From the NCBI GenBank assembly GCA_964446945.1, contig CAYUQO010000003.1, positions 62,001 to 126,000 on the forward strand: a stretch of 64,000 bases of DNA, in the 5' to 3' direction. The stretch is from CAIYRG01 sp964446945. Its GTDB lineage: Bacteria > Pseudomonadota > Alphaproteobacteria > Micropepsales > Micropepsaceae. Below, one piece after another: positions 1-8,799 of this stretch (position 1 is its first letter; every line of letters starts with the position of its first letter). The notes under the pieces were generated by a model. The model ran no database searches and was not told the DNA's origin. It worked only from the letters and a program-made list of their open reading frames with translations. Made by a program: the position numbers and the translations under genes.

Positions 1-187
1 GACCGGCCAATGCAAAACGCGGTGGCGCTGCCTTCAGCACTTCACGCGCCATTCCCGCCAGTGAATCGTGACCATAGAAATGCAGCCAGGCCGCGACCCG
101 CAATTCGCCGTGCAGCGCGGTTTTCTGCGGCGCCCAGACCGTGGCGTCGCACAGCAATCCTGGAAGCAGAATCAGAGGTGCGGTCAT
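1..187 (-). CDS. alpha/beta hydrolase, N-terminal fragment (runs off the window)
   Basis: The minus strand is open from an ATG at 187 to the window edge, giving 62 residues. It starts with a hydrophobic strand followed by LLPGLLCDATVW, the oxyanion-hole segment typical of alpha/beta hydrolases of the homoserine acetyltransferase/esterase type, and the last visible residues (RFALAG) are where the strand before the nucleophile elbow is expected. The ATG overlaps the TGA of the upstream phosphoesterase gene (ATGA), so it is probably co-transcribed with it. The substrate cannot be inferred because the catalytic Ser, Asp and His lie outside the window. Confidence 0.7.
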   Translation of the reverse strand, partial: MTAPLILLPGLLCDATVWAPQKTALHGELRVAAWLHFYGHDSLAGMAREVLKAAPPRFALAG

Positions 188-999
188 ACGACCGGCGCGG
201 TGGGAATCAGCCTGCCGCCCAGACGCACGGGTTCGGCCCGGACGGCGAGGCCGCTTGTGCGATCGGTTTCAATAAAAACCGCGCACAGTGTTGCCGGTCC
301 CAGGGCGGGCGTCATGCGGCCGGTCGGAATTTTCCTGGTGAAGCGCTGCAGCGGCTCGAACTTCTCCATGCCGATGACGGAATCGTAGTCGGCGCAGGCC
401 CCCGCATCGGTCTGATATCCGGTGCCATGCGGCAGGATTTGTGTATCGGCTGTCGGGATGTGGCTGTGGGTGCCGATGACGCAGGATACGCGGCCGTCAC
501 AAAACTGGCCCATTGCCATTTTTTCCGAGGTGGCTTCCGCATGCATGTCCACAATGATTGCATCCGCGGCATCGCGCAGGGCGCAGGCGGAAAGCTCCGC
601 TTCGACCGCAGCAAACGGATCGTCCAGCGGATCCATATAGATCCGGCCCATGACATTGATCACCAGCACCCGCTGTCCATTGCGCGTGTAGTAGAGACTG
701 GCGCCCCGGCCGGGCGTGCCGCGCGGATAATTCTGTGGACGGAGAATGCGGTCTTCCTGATCGATGAATGACAAAATCTCGCGCTGATCGAGCCAGTGAT
801 TGCCGCTGGTCAGCACATCTACTCCGATGGCGAACAGCTCATTCGCGACATTGCGGGTGATGCCGAAGCCTCCAGCGGCGTTTTCGGCATTCGCGACCAC
901 GAAGTCGATGGTGAGGTTTTCCCGCAACGCCGGCAGCTCACGCGCGACGGCTTCGCGCCCCGGCCGTCCGATGATGTCTCCGATGAACAAGAGCCGCAT
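184..999 (-). CDS. YmdB-like (TIGR00282 family) metallophosphoesterase
   Basis: A 271-residue protein of the TIGR00282/YmdB family of dinuclear-metal phosphoesterases; Bacillus YmdB hydrolyses 2',3'-cyclic nucleotides. Visible motifs are GDIIGRPGR at the N-terminus (first metal ligand), NAENAAGG near residue 37, the GNHW motif near residue 66 and GTHSHIPTAD near residue 175. The length matches the family. It starts one base from the stop of the 5-formyl-THF cyclo-ligase gene and overlaps the following hydrolase by four bases, so the three form one minus-strand operon below 6S RNA. The family assignment is firm; the physiological substrate is unknown. Confidence 0.88.
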   Translation of the reverse strand: MRLLFIGDIIGRPGREAVARELPALRENLTIDFVVANAENAAGGFGITRNVANELFAIGVDVLTSGNHWLDQREILSFIDQEDRILRPQNYPRGTPGRGASLYYTRNGQRVLVINVMGRIYMDPLDDPFAAVEAELSACALRDAADAIIVDMHAEATSEKMAMGQFCDGRVSCVIGTHSHIPTADTQILPHGTGYQTDAGACADYDSVIGMEKFEPLQRFTRKIPTGRMTPALGPATLCAVFIETDRTSGLAVRAEPVRLGGRLIPTAPVV

Positions 1000-1571
1000 T
1001 AAGTGATCCTGCGCACGCCATTTTCAGTAACGATCCAGTCGAGCTTCTCGTCATGGGCGAGATGTGGCAGTTCAGGGAACTCCTGGATGGCGAAAGCAAA
1101 GCCGGCGGCGGTAGTGGATTTCGCCATCCGCAAACCGCGGATGGTGCGGTCATAGTAACCCGCGCCATAGCCGACCCGGTATCCCGCACCATCGAATGCG
1201 AGCAGCGGCACGATCAGAACATCGGGATCGAGTTTCGGCCAATCGCGCGACGGCTCGGACAATCCGAACCCGCCGCGGACGAGCTTCACCCCGTCCTCCC
1301 AAAGATGAAAATCCAGTGGTTGGTTGCGCCCGGCCACACGCGGCATGACAATGCGATGTCCGCGCCTCCGCAATTCCCTTTCCAGAAATTGCGGATCGGC
1401 TTCATCGCCAATCGCCCAATAGCTGGAGACGACGGCATTTTGCGGCACCGGAACCTGTGCCAGAAACTGTTGCGCCAGAGCCTGCGACAGTTCTGCGATC
1501 CGGGACGTCAACGCGGCGCGGCGCTCCGCCGCTTGTTTGCGGATGAGTTCCTTGGAGGGGACATCAGACAT
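999..1571 (-). CDS. fau: 5-formyltetrahydrofolate cyclo-ligase
   Basis: A 190-residue protein that converts 5-formyl-THF to 5,10-methenyl-THF with ATP in one-carbon metabolism. It has the N-terminal KxxxR(R/A)xxL pattern (ELIRKQAAERRAAL), VPLLAFD near residue 140 and the family-defining GYGAGYYDR motif near residues 153-161 that contacts ATP. The length is normal. It lies directly downstream of the predicted 6S RNA, the ssrS-ygfA arrangement conserved across proteobacteria, so readthrough or processing of the 6S transcript may supply expression. Assignment is secure. Confidence 0.93.
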   Translation of the reverse strand: MSDVPSKELIRKQAAERRAALTSRIAELSQALAQQFLAQVPVPQNAVVSSYWAIGDEADPQFLERELRRRGHRIVMPRVAGRNQPLDFHLWEDGVKLVRGGFGLSEPSRDWPKLDPDVLIVPLLAFDGAGYRVGYGAGYYDRTIRGLRMAKSTTAAGFAFAIQEFPELPHLAHDEKLDWIVTENGVRRIT

Positions 1572-1589
1572 TCAGCGGTCTTTAGAAGA

Positions 1590-1758
1590 AAATGGGCGGG
1601 ACCGCCATCGCCGTTGGATATTGGATCCTCACGGGCCTGCAAGCGCAGGTGGGCGCCATATGTCCGGGACCACGATCCCGGTCAGGGACAGCTCCCAGTG
1701 AGTACCATTAAGGCCCCTGGGCATCGCATTCCTGACGCGCGGAGCAGAACCCGCCCGA
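1590..1758 (-). ncRNA. ssrS: 6S RNA
   Basis: No homology search was run; this rests on position and structure. The roughly 169-nt minus-strand segment lies just upstream of the 5-formyl-THF cyclo-ligase gene, the conserved place for 6S RNA. A closing stem pairs GGGCGGG (1756-1750) with CCCGCCC (1600-1594). The apical arm carries GTCCCTGACCGGGA closing on TCCCGGAC, matching the TCCCTGA-type apical region of 6S RNAs, and the 3' side holds the short hairpin CCTGC-gctt-GCAGG (about 1649-1636). A T-rich stretch follows the closing stem. 6S RNA sequesters sigma-70 RNA polymerase in stationary phase. The exact ends are estimates. Confidence 0.72.
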
Positions 1759-1762
1759 TACA

Positions 1763-1791
1763 AATCTAGGGTTCTACAAGCTCATCCGCAA
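1763..1791 (-). promoter_or_regulatory. sigma-70-type promoter of 6S RNA
   Basis: On the minus strand TTGCGG (1791-1786) and TAGATT (1768-1763) are separated by exactly 17 bases. The predicted start falls about six to seven bases downstream at 1757-1756, exactly where the closing stem of the 6S RNA begins. This agreement between promoter spacing and RNA structure supports both calls. Confidence 0.6.
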
Positions 1792-2015
1792 TGGCTCCCG
1801 GATTAAAGAGGCGCGATCCGTCCAGTAGGGCTATGGGTTGGGGCTCCGGCCCAAGCCTCGCCGGAAACACGCCATTTTGCCTGTAATGCCGCTTGTTTGG
1901 GCAACTGAAACTGGAGTATCCGATACCGTTGAAAACCCGCTCTATCGAAGACCGGTTTGTCGATTCGTGCCCGAATCCGAGCCGGTCCATTTTATGAAAA
2001 GAAAGGAATTGAAGC

Positions 2016-3023
2016 ATGGCGGTCCGCGTCGCGATCAATGGATTTGGCCGTATTGGCCGTCTGGTATTGCGCTCGATTATCGAGACTGGCCGCAAGGATT
2101 TGCAGGTCGTCGCCATTAACGATCTGGGCCCGGTCGAGACCAATGCGCATTTGCTGCGCTACGACTCGGTGCACGGCCGGTTTCCGAGCGAAGTGAAGGT
2201 CAAAGGCGACCATATGAGTGTCGACGGTCAGGACATGAAGGTCACGGCGATCCGCAACCCGGCGGAACTGCCGCACAAGGAATTGGGGGTCGATCTGGCA
2301 CTGGAATGCACCGGCATCTTCACCAACAAGGATAAAGCCTCGGCGCACCTGACGGCGGGCGCTAGGCGCGTCCTGATCTCGGCGCCTGCGGACGGGGTGG
2401 ATCTCACGGTTGTCTATGGCGTCAATCATCACCAGCTGACGCGCGACCATGTGGTGGTTTCCAACGCATCATGCACCACCAATTGCCTCGCGCCGGTCGC
2501 CAAAATTCTGAACGACACGGTGGGGATCGAGCACGGCTTCATGACGACCGTGCACTCCTACACCAATGATCAGCCTTCGCTCGACCAAATGCACAAGGAC
2601 CTGTACCGCGCCCGCGCTGCCGCGGTGTCGATGATCCCGACTTCCACCGGCGCCGCGAAGGCCGTCGGACTCGTGCTGCCCGAATTGAAGGGCAAGCTCG
2701 ATGGCGTCGCCATTCGCGTGCCGACACCGAATGTCTCGGTGGTCGACCTGAAGGTCGTGACCAAACGCGATACCACTGCCCAGGAAATCAACGAGGCGAT
2801 GAGGCGTGCATCGAGCCAGGAGCTGAAAGGCATCCTTGATATTGTCGATGCGCCGCTAGTGTCGGCGGATTTCAACCACAATCCCGCGTCTTCGTCCTTT
2901 GCCGTCGATCAGACCAAAGTCATCAACGGTAAATTCGTGCGGGTGATGTCGTGGTATGACAATGAGTGGGGTTTCTCAAACCGCATGGCCGACACCGCTG
3001 TCGCGATGGCCAAGCTGATCTGA
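2016..3023 (+). CDS. gap: glyceraldehyde-3-phosphate dehydrogenase, type I
   Basis: A 335-residue glycolytic/gluconeogenic NAD(P)-dependent GAPDH. The N-terminus has the Rossmann motif INGFGRIGR; the catalytic SNASCTTNCLAP places the active-site Cys at residue 153, and the C-terminus WYDNEWGFSNRM is canonical. The start follows a purine-rich ribosome site (GAAAGGAA) at 2001-2008. It opens a plus-strand block gap-pgk-fba-thiE-efp, with pgk seven bases downstream. About 245 bases between 6S RNA and this gene presumably hold its promoter, though no convincing -35/-10 pair stands out. Confidence 0.97.
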   Translation: MAVRVAINGFGRIGRLVLRSIIETGRKDLQVVAINDLGPVETNAHLLRYDSVHGRFPSEVKVKGDHMSVDGQDMKVTAIRNPAELPHKELGVDLALECTGIFTNKDKASAHLTAGARRVLISAPADGVDLTVVYGVNHHQLTRDHVVVSNASCTTNCLAPVAKILNDTVGIEHGFMTTVHSYTNDQPSLDQMHKDLYRARAAAVSMIPTSTGAAKAVGLVLPELKGKLDGVAIRVPTPNVSVVDLKVVTKRDTTAQEINEAMRRASSQELKGILDIVDAPLVSADFNHNPASSSFAVDQTKVINGKFVRVMSWYDNEWGFSNRMADTAVAMAKLI

Positions 3024-3030
3024 TCTTTCC

Positions 3031-4227
3031 ATGGCTTCGTTTCGAACGCTTGACGATCAGGATGTGGCGGGCAAGCGCGTATTGGTGCGCCTCGACCTGA
3101 ATGTGCCGATGAAAAACGGCGTGGTGACCGACAGCACGCGCATTGACCGCCAGGCGCCGACGGTGCGCGAACTGGCGGAGAAGGGCGCCCGCGTCATCGT
3201 GCTGTCCCACTTCGAGCGGCCGGGCGGAAAAGTGGTGCCGGAACTTTCGCTCAAGCCGGTGGCGCCGGCACTGTCGCGCGCGATCGGCCGCCCGGTCGCG
3301 TTCGCCCGTGACTGTGTCGGGCAGGAGGCGCAGAACGCCGTCGAGAAGCTGCGCAATGGCGATGTTCTGCTGCTCGAAAACACCCGGTTTCACGCCGGCG
3401 AAGAAAAGAACAATCCGGAGTTCGCCAAAGAGCTTGCGGCGCTCGGCGAGATTTACGTGAACGATGCGTTTTCGGCCGCCCATCGTGCGCATGCCTCAAC
3501 CGAGGGTGTTGCGCATCTGCTTCCCTCTGTCGCGGGGCGTTCGATGCAGGCCGAGCTTTCGCATCTCGAACGTGCGATCGAAAATCCGGAACGTCCGCTG
3601 ATGGCAATGGCGGGCGGCGCGAAGATTTCGTCGAAGATCGCGCTGTTGGAAAATCTCGCGAAACGCGTGGACATACTGGTGATCGGCGGCGCGATGGCGA
3701 ACACTTTCCTTGCTGCCCAAGGATTTGCGATTGGGCGCTCGCTCACCGAAAACAATCAGATCGAGGTGGCGAAGCGGGTGATCGCGGCGGCAGAGTCGCG
3801 CGGTGCAAAGCTACTTTTGCCGACCGATGTCGTTGTTGCACATGAATTGAAACCCGATGCTGCAAATCGCATCGTCGGCGTTTCGCAGGTTGCCGAAGAC
3901 GAGATGATTCTCGATGTTGGGCCGCGCACGATTCAGGCTTTTGGCCGCGCGCTCGACAGCGCGAAAACCCTGTTGTGGAACGGACCGCTGGGGGCTTTCG
4001 AGACCCCGCCTTTCGACCGCGGAACCAATGCTGCTGCCAGAGCGGTTGCCGAACGCACGCGGGAAGGCAAATTGCTGTCTGTTGCAGGCGGCGGCGACAC
4101 CGTGGCAGCCTTGGCGCATGCAGGTGCTGAAAACGACTTTAGTTATGTTTCGACTGCGGGTGGGGCATTTCTGGAATGGCTCGAGGGGCGGACGCTTCCA
4201 GGCGTCGCCGTACTCGAACGCGGCTGA
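3031..4227 (+). CDS. pgk: phosphoglycerate kinase
   Basis: A 398-residue PGK interconverting 1,3-bisphosphoglycerate/ADP and 3-phosphoglycerate/ATP. It shows RVLVRLDLNVPM at the N-terminus, the substrate-binding LSHFERPGG, ENTRFHAGEEKN and NDAFSAAHRAHAS segments, and the nucleotide-domain GGAKISSKIALLENL and AGGGDTVAAL motifs. Length and architecture are standard. It is seven bases after gap and is followed 41 bases later by class I aldolase, so it is very probably co-transcribed. Confidence 0.97.
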   Translation: MASFRTLDDQDVAGKRVLVRLDLNVPMKNGVVTDSTRIDRQAPTVRELAEKGARVIVLSHFERPGGKVVPELSLKPVAPALSRAIGRPVAFARDCVGQEAQNAVEKLRNGDVLLLENTRFHAGEEKNNPEFAKELAALGEIYVNDAFSAAHRAHASTEGVAHLLPSVAGRSMQAELSHLERAIENPERPLMAMAGGAKISSKIALLENLAKRVDILVIGGAMANTFLAAQGFAIGRSLTENNQIEVAKRVIAAAESRGAKLLLPTDVVVAHELKPDAANRIVGVSQVAEDEMILDVGPRTIQAFGRALDSAKTLLWNGPLGAFETPPFDRGTNAAARAVAERTREGKLLSVAGGGDTVAALAHAGAENDFSYVSTAGGAFLEWLEGRTLPGVAVLERG

Positions 4228-4268
4228 ATTCTTCGGATTGTTCGCCGCTTAAATTGAATGAGGACAAA

Positions 4269-5291
4269 ATGAACAAAGACCAGCTGACAAAGACCGCCCG
4301 TGCAATGGTGGCGAAGGGCAAGGGTATTCTCGCTGCGGACGAAAGTTCCGGCACGATCAAGCGGCGCTTCGACGCCATCGGCGTGGAATCGACGGAAAAT
4401 AATCGCCGTGATTATCGCGAGATGCTGTTTGGCACGGCGGCCGCAATGAAGAACCAGATCTCGGGCGTCATTCTCTATGACGAAACCATTCGCCAGAAGG
4501 CGAAAGACGGACGGCCGCTGGTGCAGCTGATCACTGAGGCCGGTTCGCTGCCTGGCATAAAGGTGGACAAGGGCACGAAGCCACTGCCGTTCTGTCCGAA
4601 CGAGGTGATCACCGAAGGTCTCGATGGACTGGGCGAACGGCTCGACGAATACCGGAAACTGGGCGCGGTCTTCGCAAAATGGCGCGCCGTGATCGATATC
4701 GGCGATGGAATTCCCAGCTACACCGCGATCAACACCAACGCCCATGCGCTCGCGCGCTATGCCGCGATTTGTCAGGAACACGACATTGTTCCGATCGTCG
4801 AGCCGGAAGTGCTCATGGACGGCGGACACGACATCGATCGCTGCTATGCGATTACCGAGTGGGTGCTGAAAACCGTCTTCGCCGATCTCTATTATCAGCG
4901 GATCATGCTGGAAGGCATGGTGCTGAAACCGAATATGGTGATCTCCGGAAAGAAGGCCCAAAAGCGTGCCGGGCCGGAGGAAGTGGCGGAAAAAACGCTT
5001 CGGATGCTGAAAAATTGCGTGCCGCCTGCAGTTTCCGGCATCGCGTTTCTCTCCGGCGGCCAGTCGGATGAAGAAGCCACCGTGCATCTGAACCTGATCA
5101 ACCAGATGGGTCCGCTGCCCTGGCCGGTGACATTCTCCTATGGCCGTGCATTGCAGCATGAACCGCAGACCGTCTGGGCCGGCAAAACGGACAATGTGGC
5201 TGCGGCGCAGCGTGCATTTGCCCATCGTGCGCGGATGAACGGTCTTGCTGCCCAGGGACAGTGGAAGCGCGATCTGGAAAAGGCGGCGTGA
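4269..5291 (+). CDS. fba: class I fructose-bisphosphate aldolase
   Basis: A 340-residue Schiff-base (class I) aldolase, not the zinc class II enzyme common in many bacteria. Motifs include GKGILAADESSGTIKRR near residue 17, VDKGTKPLP near residue 99, IVEPEVLMDG near residue 176, and LEGMVLKPNM, placing the Schiff-base lysine at residue 220. The ATG at 4269 is preceded by GAGG at 4260-4263 and gives the typical N-terminus; the open frame reaches further upstream inside pgk, but that extension is out-of-frame overlap. The stop overlaps the thiE GTG start (GTGA), which indicates translational coupling. Confidence 0.95.
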   Translation: MNKDQLTKTARAMVAKGKGILAADESSGTIKRRFDAIGVESTENNRRDYREMLFGTAAAMKNQISGVILYDETIRQKAKDGRPLVQLITEAGSLPGIKVDKGTKPLPFCPNEVITEGLDGLGERLDEYRKLGAVFAKWRAVIDIGDGIPSYTAINTNAHALARYAAICQEHDIVPIVEPEVLMDGGHDIDRCYAITEWVLKTVFADLYYQRIMLEGMVLKPNMVISGKKAQKRAGPEEVAEKTLRMLKNCVPPAVSGIAFLSGGQSDEEATVHLNLINQMGPLPWPVTFSYGRALQHEPQTVWAGKTDNVAAAQRAFAHRARMNGLAAQGQWKRDLEKAA

Positions 5292-5914
5292 GCCGCTGCC
5301 GGCTGTACCTGATCACTCCGCCCGTTCTGGAACCGGAACAGTTCGCTCCGGCGCTTGAGGCCGCCATGACAGCGGGCGATGTCGCAAGCGTTCAGTTGCG
5401 ACTGAAGAATGTCGATGACGACGCAGTGCTGCATGCTGGGCGTCTATTGATGCCCATCGTGCAGCGGGCCGGCGCTGCATTCATCATCAATGACCGGCCC
5501 GATCTCGCGGCCGCTCTCGGCGCCGATGGCGTTCACGTCGGTCAGGAAGATGCATCCTACGCCGAGGCGCGGGCACTGCTGGGCAAGGACCGGATCGTCG
5601 GCGTCACCTGCCACTCCTCCCGGCATCTCGCGATTGAAGCGGCGGAACAGGGCGCCGACTATGTGGCCTTTGGCGCGATGTTCCCGACGTCGACCAAAGA
5701 AGCGAAAACCCACTGCGAAATCGAATTGATCCAATGGTGGGCGGAAATGATGGTTGTGCCCTGTGTGGCCATCGGCGGCATCACGGTGGAGAACTGCCGG
5801 CCGGTGATCGAGGCCGGCGCTGATTTTCTCGCGGTCGCTTCCGGCGTGTGGGATTTTCCGCCGGGACCCGCCGCAGCGGTGCACGCATTTAATCGGCTCA
5901 CCGGGAAGAGTTGA
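5288..5914 (+). CDS. thiE: thiamine-phosphate synthase
   Basis: A 208-residue TIM-barrel enzyme that joins the hydroxymethylpyrimidine and thiazole phosphates to give thiamine phosphate. It carries FIINDRPDLAAALGADGVHVGQED, reading from residue 58, and the VTCHSS, DYVAFGAMFPTSTK and AIGGIT segments that line the active site. The GTG start at 5288 overlaps the fba stop by GTGA and gives the family-like start SRCRLYLITPP; the frame further upstream is inside fba. No thiamine riboswitch is expected or seen here, since the gene sits inside the glycolytic operon. Confidence 0.88.
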   Translation: MSRCRLYLITPPVLEPEQFAPALEAAMTAGDVASVQLRLKNVDDDAVLHAGRLLMPIVQRAGAAFIINDRPDLAAALGADGVHVGQEDASYAEARALLGKDRIVGVTCHSSRHLAIEAAEQGADYVAFGAMFPTSTKEAKTHCEIELIQWWAEMMVVPCVAIGGITVENCRPVIEAGADFLAVASGVWDFPPGPAAAVHAFNRLTGKS

Positions 5915-5985
5915 TACGAACCACCAATATTTGCCGCGGGCGCGCGCGCTTGGTACAAGCCGCGGCCCCAGAAAGCGTCCCTCGC

Positions 5986-6555
5986 ATGAGCAAAGTTGCA
6001 GGAAACGAAGTTCGGCCCGGCATGGTGATTGAGCTGAATAATCAGCTCTGGTCGGTGGTCAAAACCCAGTCGGTGAAACCGGGCAAGGGTGGCGCCTACA
6101 ATCAGGTCGAGCTCAAGAACGTCGTCAACGGCAGCAAGCTGAACGAACGTTTCCGCTCAGCCGAGATGGTGGAGGAGGTTCAGCTCGAACGGCGCGACTT
6201 CCAATATCTCTACGCCAGCGGCGACATGCTCACCTTCATGGACATGCAAAGCTATGACCAGATCGAGATTCCCGAGGATTTTGTCGGCGAAGATCGGGTG
6301 CGTTTCCTGCAGGAGGGCATGAAGGTGATCGTGCAATTGCACGAAGGAAAGCCGATCGGCCTTTCGCTGCCGCAACAGGTCGTGCTGGAAATCGTTGAAG
6401 CCGATCCCGTGACCAGGGGCCAGACCGCGGCATCATCCTACAAGTCCGCAACGCTGGAGAACGGAATTCGCGTACAGGTGCCGCCCTTCATCGAAAAGGG
6501 AACCAAGGTTGTGGTGTCCACGGACGATGGAACCTATGTGAAACGGGCGGAGTAA
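5986..6555 (+). CDS. efp: elongation factor P
   Basis: A 189-residue EF-P, which rescues ribosomes stalled at polyproline stretches. The three-domain length is standard. The KPGKGGAY loop puts the modifiable lysine at residue 34, so this is a Lys34-type rather than Arg32-type protein. The C-terminal domain ends GTKVVVSTDDGTYVKR. The ATG at 5986 was chosen because it gives MSKVAGNEVRPG, aligned with the family; the upstream open frame (from 5911) lacks similarity. About 70 bases separate it from thiE, so it may have its own promoter. Confidence 0.95.
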   Translation: MSKVAGNEVRPGMVIELNNQLWSVVKTQSVKPGKGGAYNQVELKNVVNGSKLNERFRSAEMVEEVQLERRDFQYLYASGDMLTFMDMQSYDQIEIPEDFVGEDRVRFLQEGMKVIVQLHEGKPIGLSLPQQVVLEIVEADPVTRGQTAASSYKSATLENGIRVQVPPFIEKGTKVVVSTDDGTYVKRAE

Positions 6556-6608
6556 AGTTCAAACGGTCTGCCAGCGCGTTTTGTCATCCGGACCGCCCAG
6601 AAATTCAG

Positions 6609-7421
6609 ATGCCATATCTATCACCCTCACTGAATGTAATGCTCGCCGCCGCAAAGAAGGCCGGGCGGGCGCTGATTCGTGACTTCGGCGAGCTCGAGAA
6701 TCTGCAAATCTCCAAAAAGGGACCTGCCGATTTTGTTTCTACTGCGGATTCCCGTACCGAACGCATTCTGGTGGAAGAACTGACGCGGGCGCGGCCCGGT
6801 TACGGATTCCTGCTGGAGGAATCCGGCGTGGTTGAAGGCCGCGACAAGACGCATCGTTTCATTATTGATCCGATCGACGGAACCAGCAATTTCCTCCACG
6901 GAATCCCGCAATTTGCGATTTCAATCGCACTGGAACGCGAAGGCAGCCTGGTTTCGGCGCTGGTCTACAATCCGGTGATGGACGAGACATTTGTTGCCGA
7001 GAAAGGACACGGCGCCTATCTCAATGACCGGCGCCTCAGAGTCGCGGCGCGCAAGCAGCTTTCGGACATTCTGGTCGCATCCGGAGCGCCATTCATGGGC
7101 AAGGAAGGGCGTGAGGAGTTTTTGTCCGAACTCGACGCGATCATCTCCTCGACCGCAGGGATGCGCCGTTTTGGTTCAGCGTCACTCGACCTCGCCTGGA
7201 CTGCTGCGGGACGGTTTGATGCGTTCTGGGAGCGCAACTTGAAAGCCTGGGATGTCGCAGCCGGCATTCTTCTGGTGCGTGAGGCGGGCGGCGTGGTCAC
7301 CGATATGGATGGCCGCGATTCCATGATGGATCTAGGCCATATCCTTGCCAGCAACGAAGCGCTGCACCGGCCGCTTCTGGAAATGCTGCGCGCCCGTCCT
7401 AAGAGTAGCGGAGCTTCCTGA
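6609..7421 (+). CDS. suhB: inositol monophosphatase family protein (SuhB-like)
   Basis: A 270-residue Mg-dependent phosphatase of the IMPase family. Metal and phosphate motifs are visible: LLEESGVVEG (metal-binding Glu), IDPIDGTSNFLHG (the DPIDGTxNF motif, near residue 87) and AWDVAAGILLVREAGG (WDxAAG). Substrates in the family include inositol-1-phosphate, fructose-1,6-bisphosphate and 3'-phosphoadenosine 5'-phosphate, and SuhB also acts in rRNA antitermination; sequence does not decide between these. It follows efp by 53 bases. Its 3' end overlaps the convergent MFS gene by 23 bases. An inositol-1-phosphate synthase occurs about 32 kb away in the same window. Confidence 0.85.
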   Translation: MPYLSPSLNVMLAAAKKAGRALIRDFGELENLQISKKGPADFVSTADSRTERILVEELTRARPGYGFLLEESGVVEGRDKTHRFIIDPIDGTSNFLHGIPQFAISIALEREGSLVSALVYNPVMDETFVAEKGHGAYLNDRRLRVAARKQLSDILVASGAPFMGKEGREEFLSELDAIISSTAGMRRFGSASLDLAWTAAGRFDAFWERNLKAWDVAAGILLVREAGGVVTDMDGRDSMMDLGHILASNEALHRPLLEMLRARPKSSGAS

Positions 7422-8688
7422 CCGCCATCAGCCGGCCCATGACGAATACCAGCAGGGTTGCGCCGAGCATCAGCATTGCGAGTGCTGCCATGGCCGAAGA
7501 ATAACCGCCACTCTCCTGTTTCAGCACGCCGACCATCCAGGGTCCGACGAAGCGCCCGAGGCTGCCGATTGTATTGATGAAGCCGATTCCACCGGCAGCG
7601 GCGGTGCCGGCGAGGAATGTCGCCGGCAGACTGAAGAATGGGCCGTTATAGGCGAGCGTTCCGGCGAGCGAGAGCGCCAGCGCCAGCAGCATCAGCAGCG
7701 GTGTTTGCGCCGCCGCGGCCAGCATCAGGCCAAGAGCTGCGAGCCCGAGCGGGATGATGACATGCCAGATGCGTTCGTTGCGGGCATCGCTGCTGCGGGC
7801 CCAAAGGATCATGAAGATCATGCCGACGATGAAGCACAGCGCGACGACAAATCCGGTGGCGAAAGTGGAAAAGCCCATGCCGTGCACAATCTGCGGCAGC
7901 CACAATTGGACGCCATAAAGCGCGCATTGATTGCCGAGCAGCGCGAGGCCCAGCGCAATGACGCGAATGTCGAACAGGCCGGCCCAGAAATCCGTTTGCC
8001 GTTCAGCAGGTGAGTCTGCCGCGAGGATTCGCGCGACGCGGTTCTTTTCATCTGGCGTCAGCCAGGATGCATTGGCGGGCCGGTCAGGAAGCAGTACCAG
8101 CGATCCGAATGCGAGCAATGTGACCGGAACGCCTTCGAGAATGAACATCCATTGCCAGCCATGCAGCCCGGCAATCCCGTTCATGGCGAGAATGGAAGTT
8201 GAAAGCGGCGCGCCGATAATATTGGCAAGTGGAATGGCGGCCATGAAAATTCCAACAAACCGCCCGCGCCAGGAATCGGGAAACCAGTAGGTCATGTAGA
8301 GCAGCATGCCGGGGAAGAATCCGGCCTCGGCCACACCCAGGACAAAGCGCACGGCGTAGTAGCTGCGCGGTCCGGTCATAAGTGCATTTCCGGCGGAGAT
8401 CACACCCCAGATGGCGAGCATCAGGAAAACCCAGCGCCGGGCGCCGAGCTTCTCGAGGATCAGATTGGCGGGGACCTGAAACAGCAAATAGCCGACAAAA
8501 AACACGCCCGCTCCAAAGCCGAATGCGGCCGGCGACAGGCCGAGATCCTTGTTCATCGTCAGCGCCGCGAAGCCGACATTCACGCGGTCGACGTAATTCA
8601 CGACATAGAGCAGCATGATGAACGGCAGCAGCCGCTTCGCGCAGCGGGCGAAAATTGCGTCATCGGCCGGGTCGAGCAGCTTTGCCAT
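7399..8688 (-). CDS. MFS transporter, anion:cation symporter (ACS) family
   Basis: A 429-residue, twelve-helix major facilitator of the phthalate/tartrate/glucarate-type ACS family. The N-terminal NYVDRVNVGFAAL stretch, the loop GARRWVFLMLAIWG and RFVLGVAEAGFFPGMLLYMTYW (reading from about residue 114) are typical of that family. The central loop is hydrophilic (PDRPANASWLTPDEK). The start has a strong GGAGGTGAG ribosome site. It likely imports an organic acid anion. It stands alone, convergent with suhB and divergent from the DUF1330 gene. Confidence 0.85.
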   Translation of the reverse strand: MAKLLDPADDAIFARCAKRLLPFIMLLYVVNYVDRVNVGFAALTMNKDLGLSPAAFGFGAGVFFVGYLLFQVPANLILEKLGARRWVFLMLAIWGVISAGNALMTGPRSYYAVRFVLGVAEAGFFPGMLLYMTYWFPDSWRGRFVGIFMAAIPLANIIGAPLSTSILAMNGIAGLHGWQWMFILEGVPVTLLAFGSLVLLPDRPANASWLTPDEKNRVARILAADSPAERQTDFWAGLFDIRVIALGLALLGNQCALYGVQLWLPQIVHGMGFSTFATGFVVALCFIVGMIFMILWARSSDARNERIWHVIIPLGLAALGLMLAAAAQTPLLMLLALALSLAGTLAYNGPFFSLPATFLAGTAAAGGIGFINTIGSLGRFVGPWMVGVLKQESGGYSSAMAALAMLMLGATLLVFVMGRLMAVRKLRYS

Positions 8689-8799
8689 GTCTCACCTCCA
8701 GAACGGCACCGTATCACACGCATGTCCCAGCGCCACAAGCATGGTGGGATTCCGCTGGACAGCCTAAACTTGGCTTCACGATTTTCGATGGAGAACGGA

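Noticed and set aside
4143..5225. Long 360-codon frame antisense to fba
   Set aside because: It mirrors the highly conserved aldolase gene; long antisense frames are common in GC-rich coding DNA and it has no domain.
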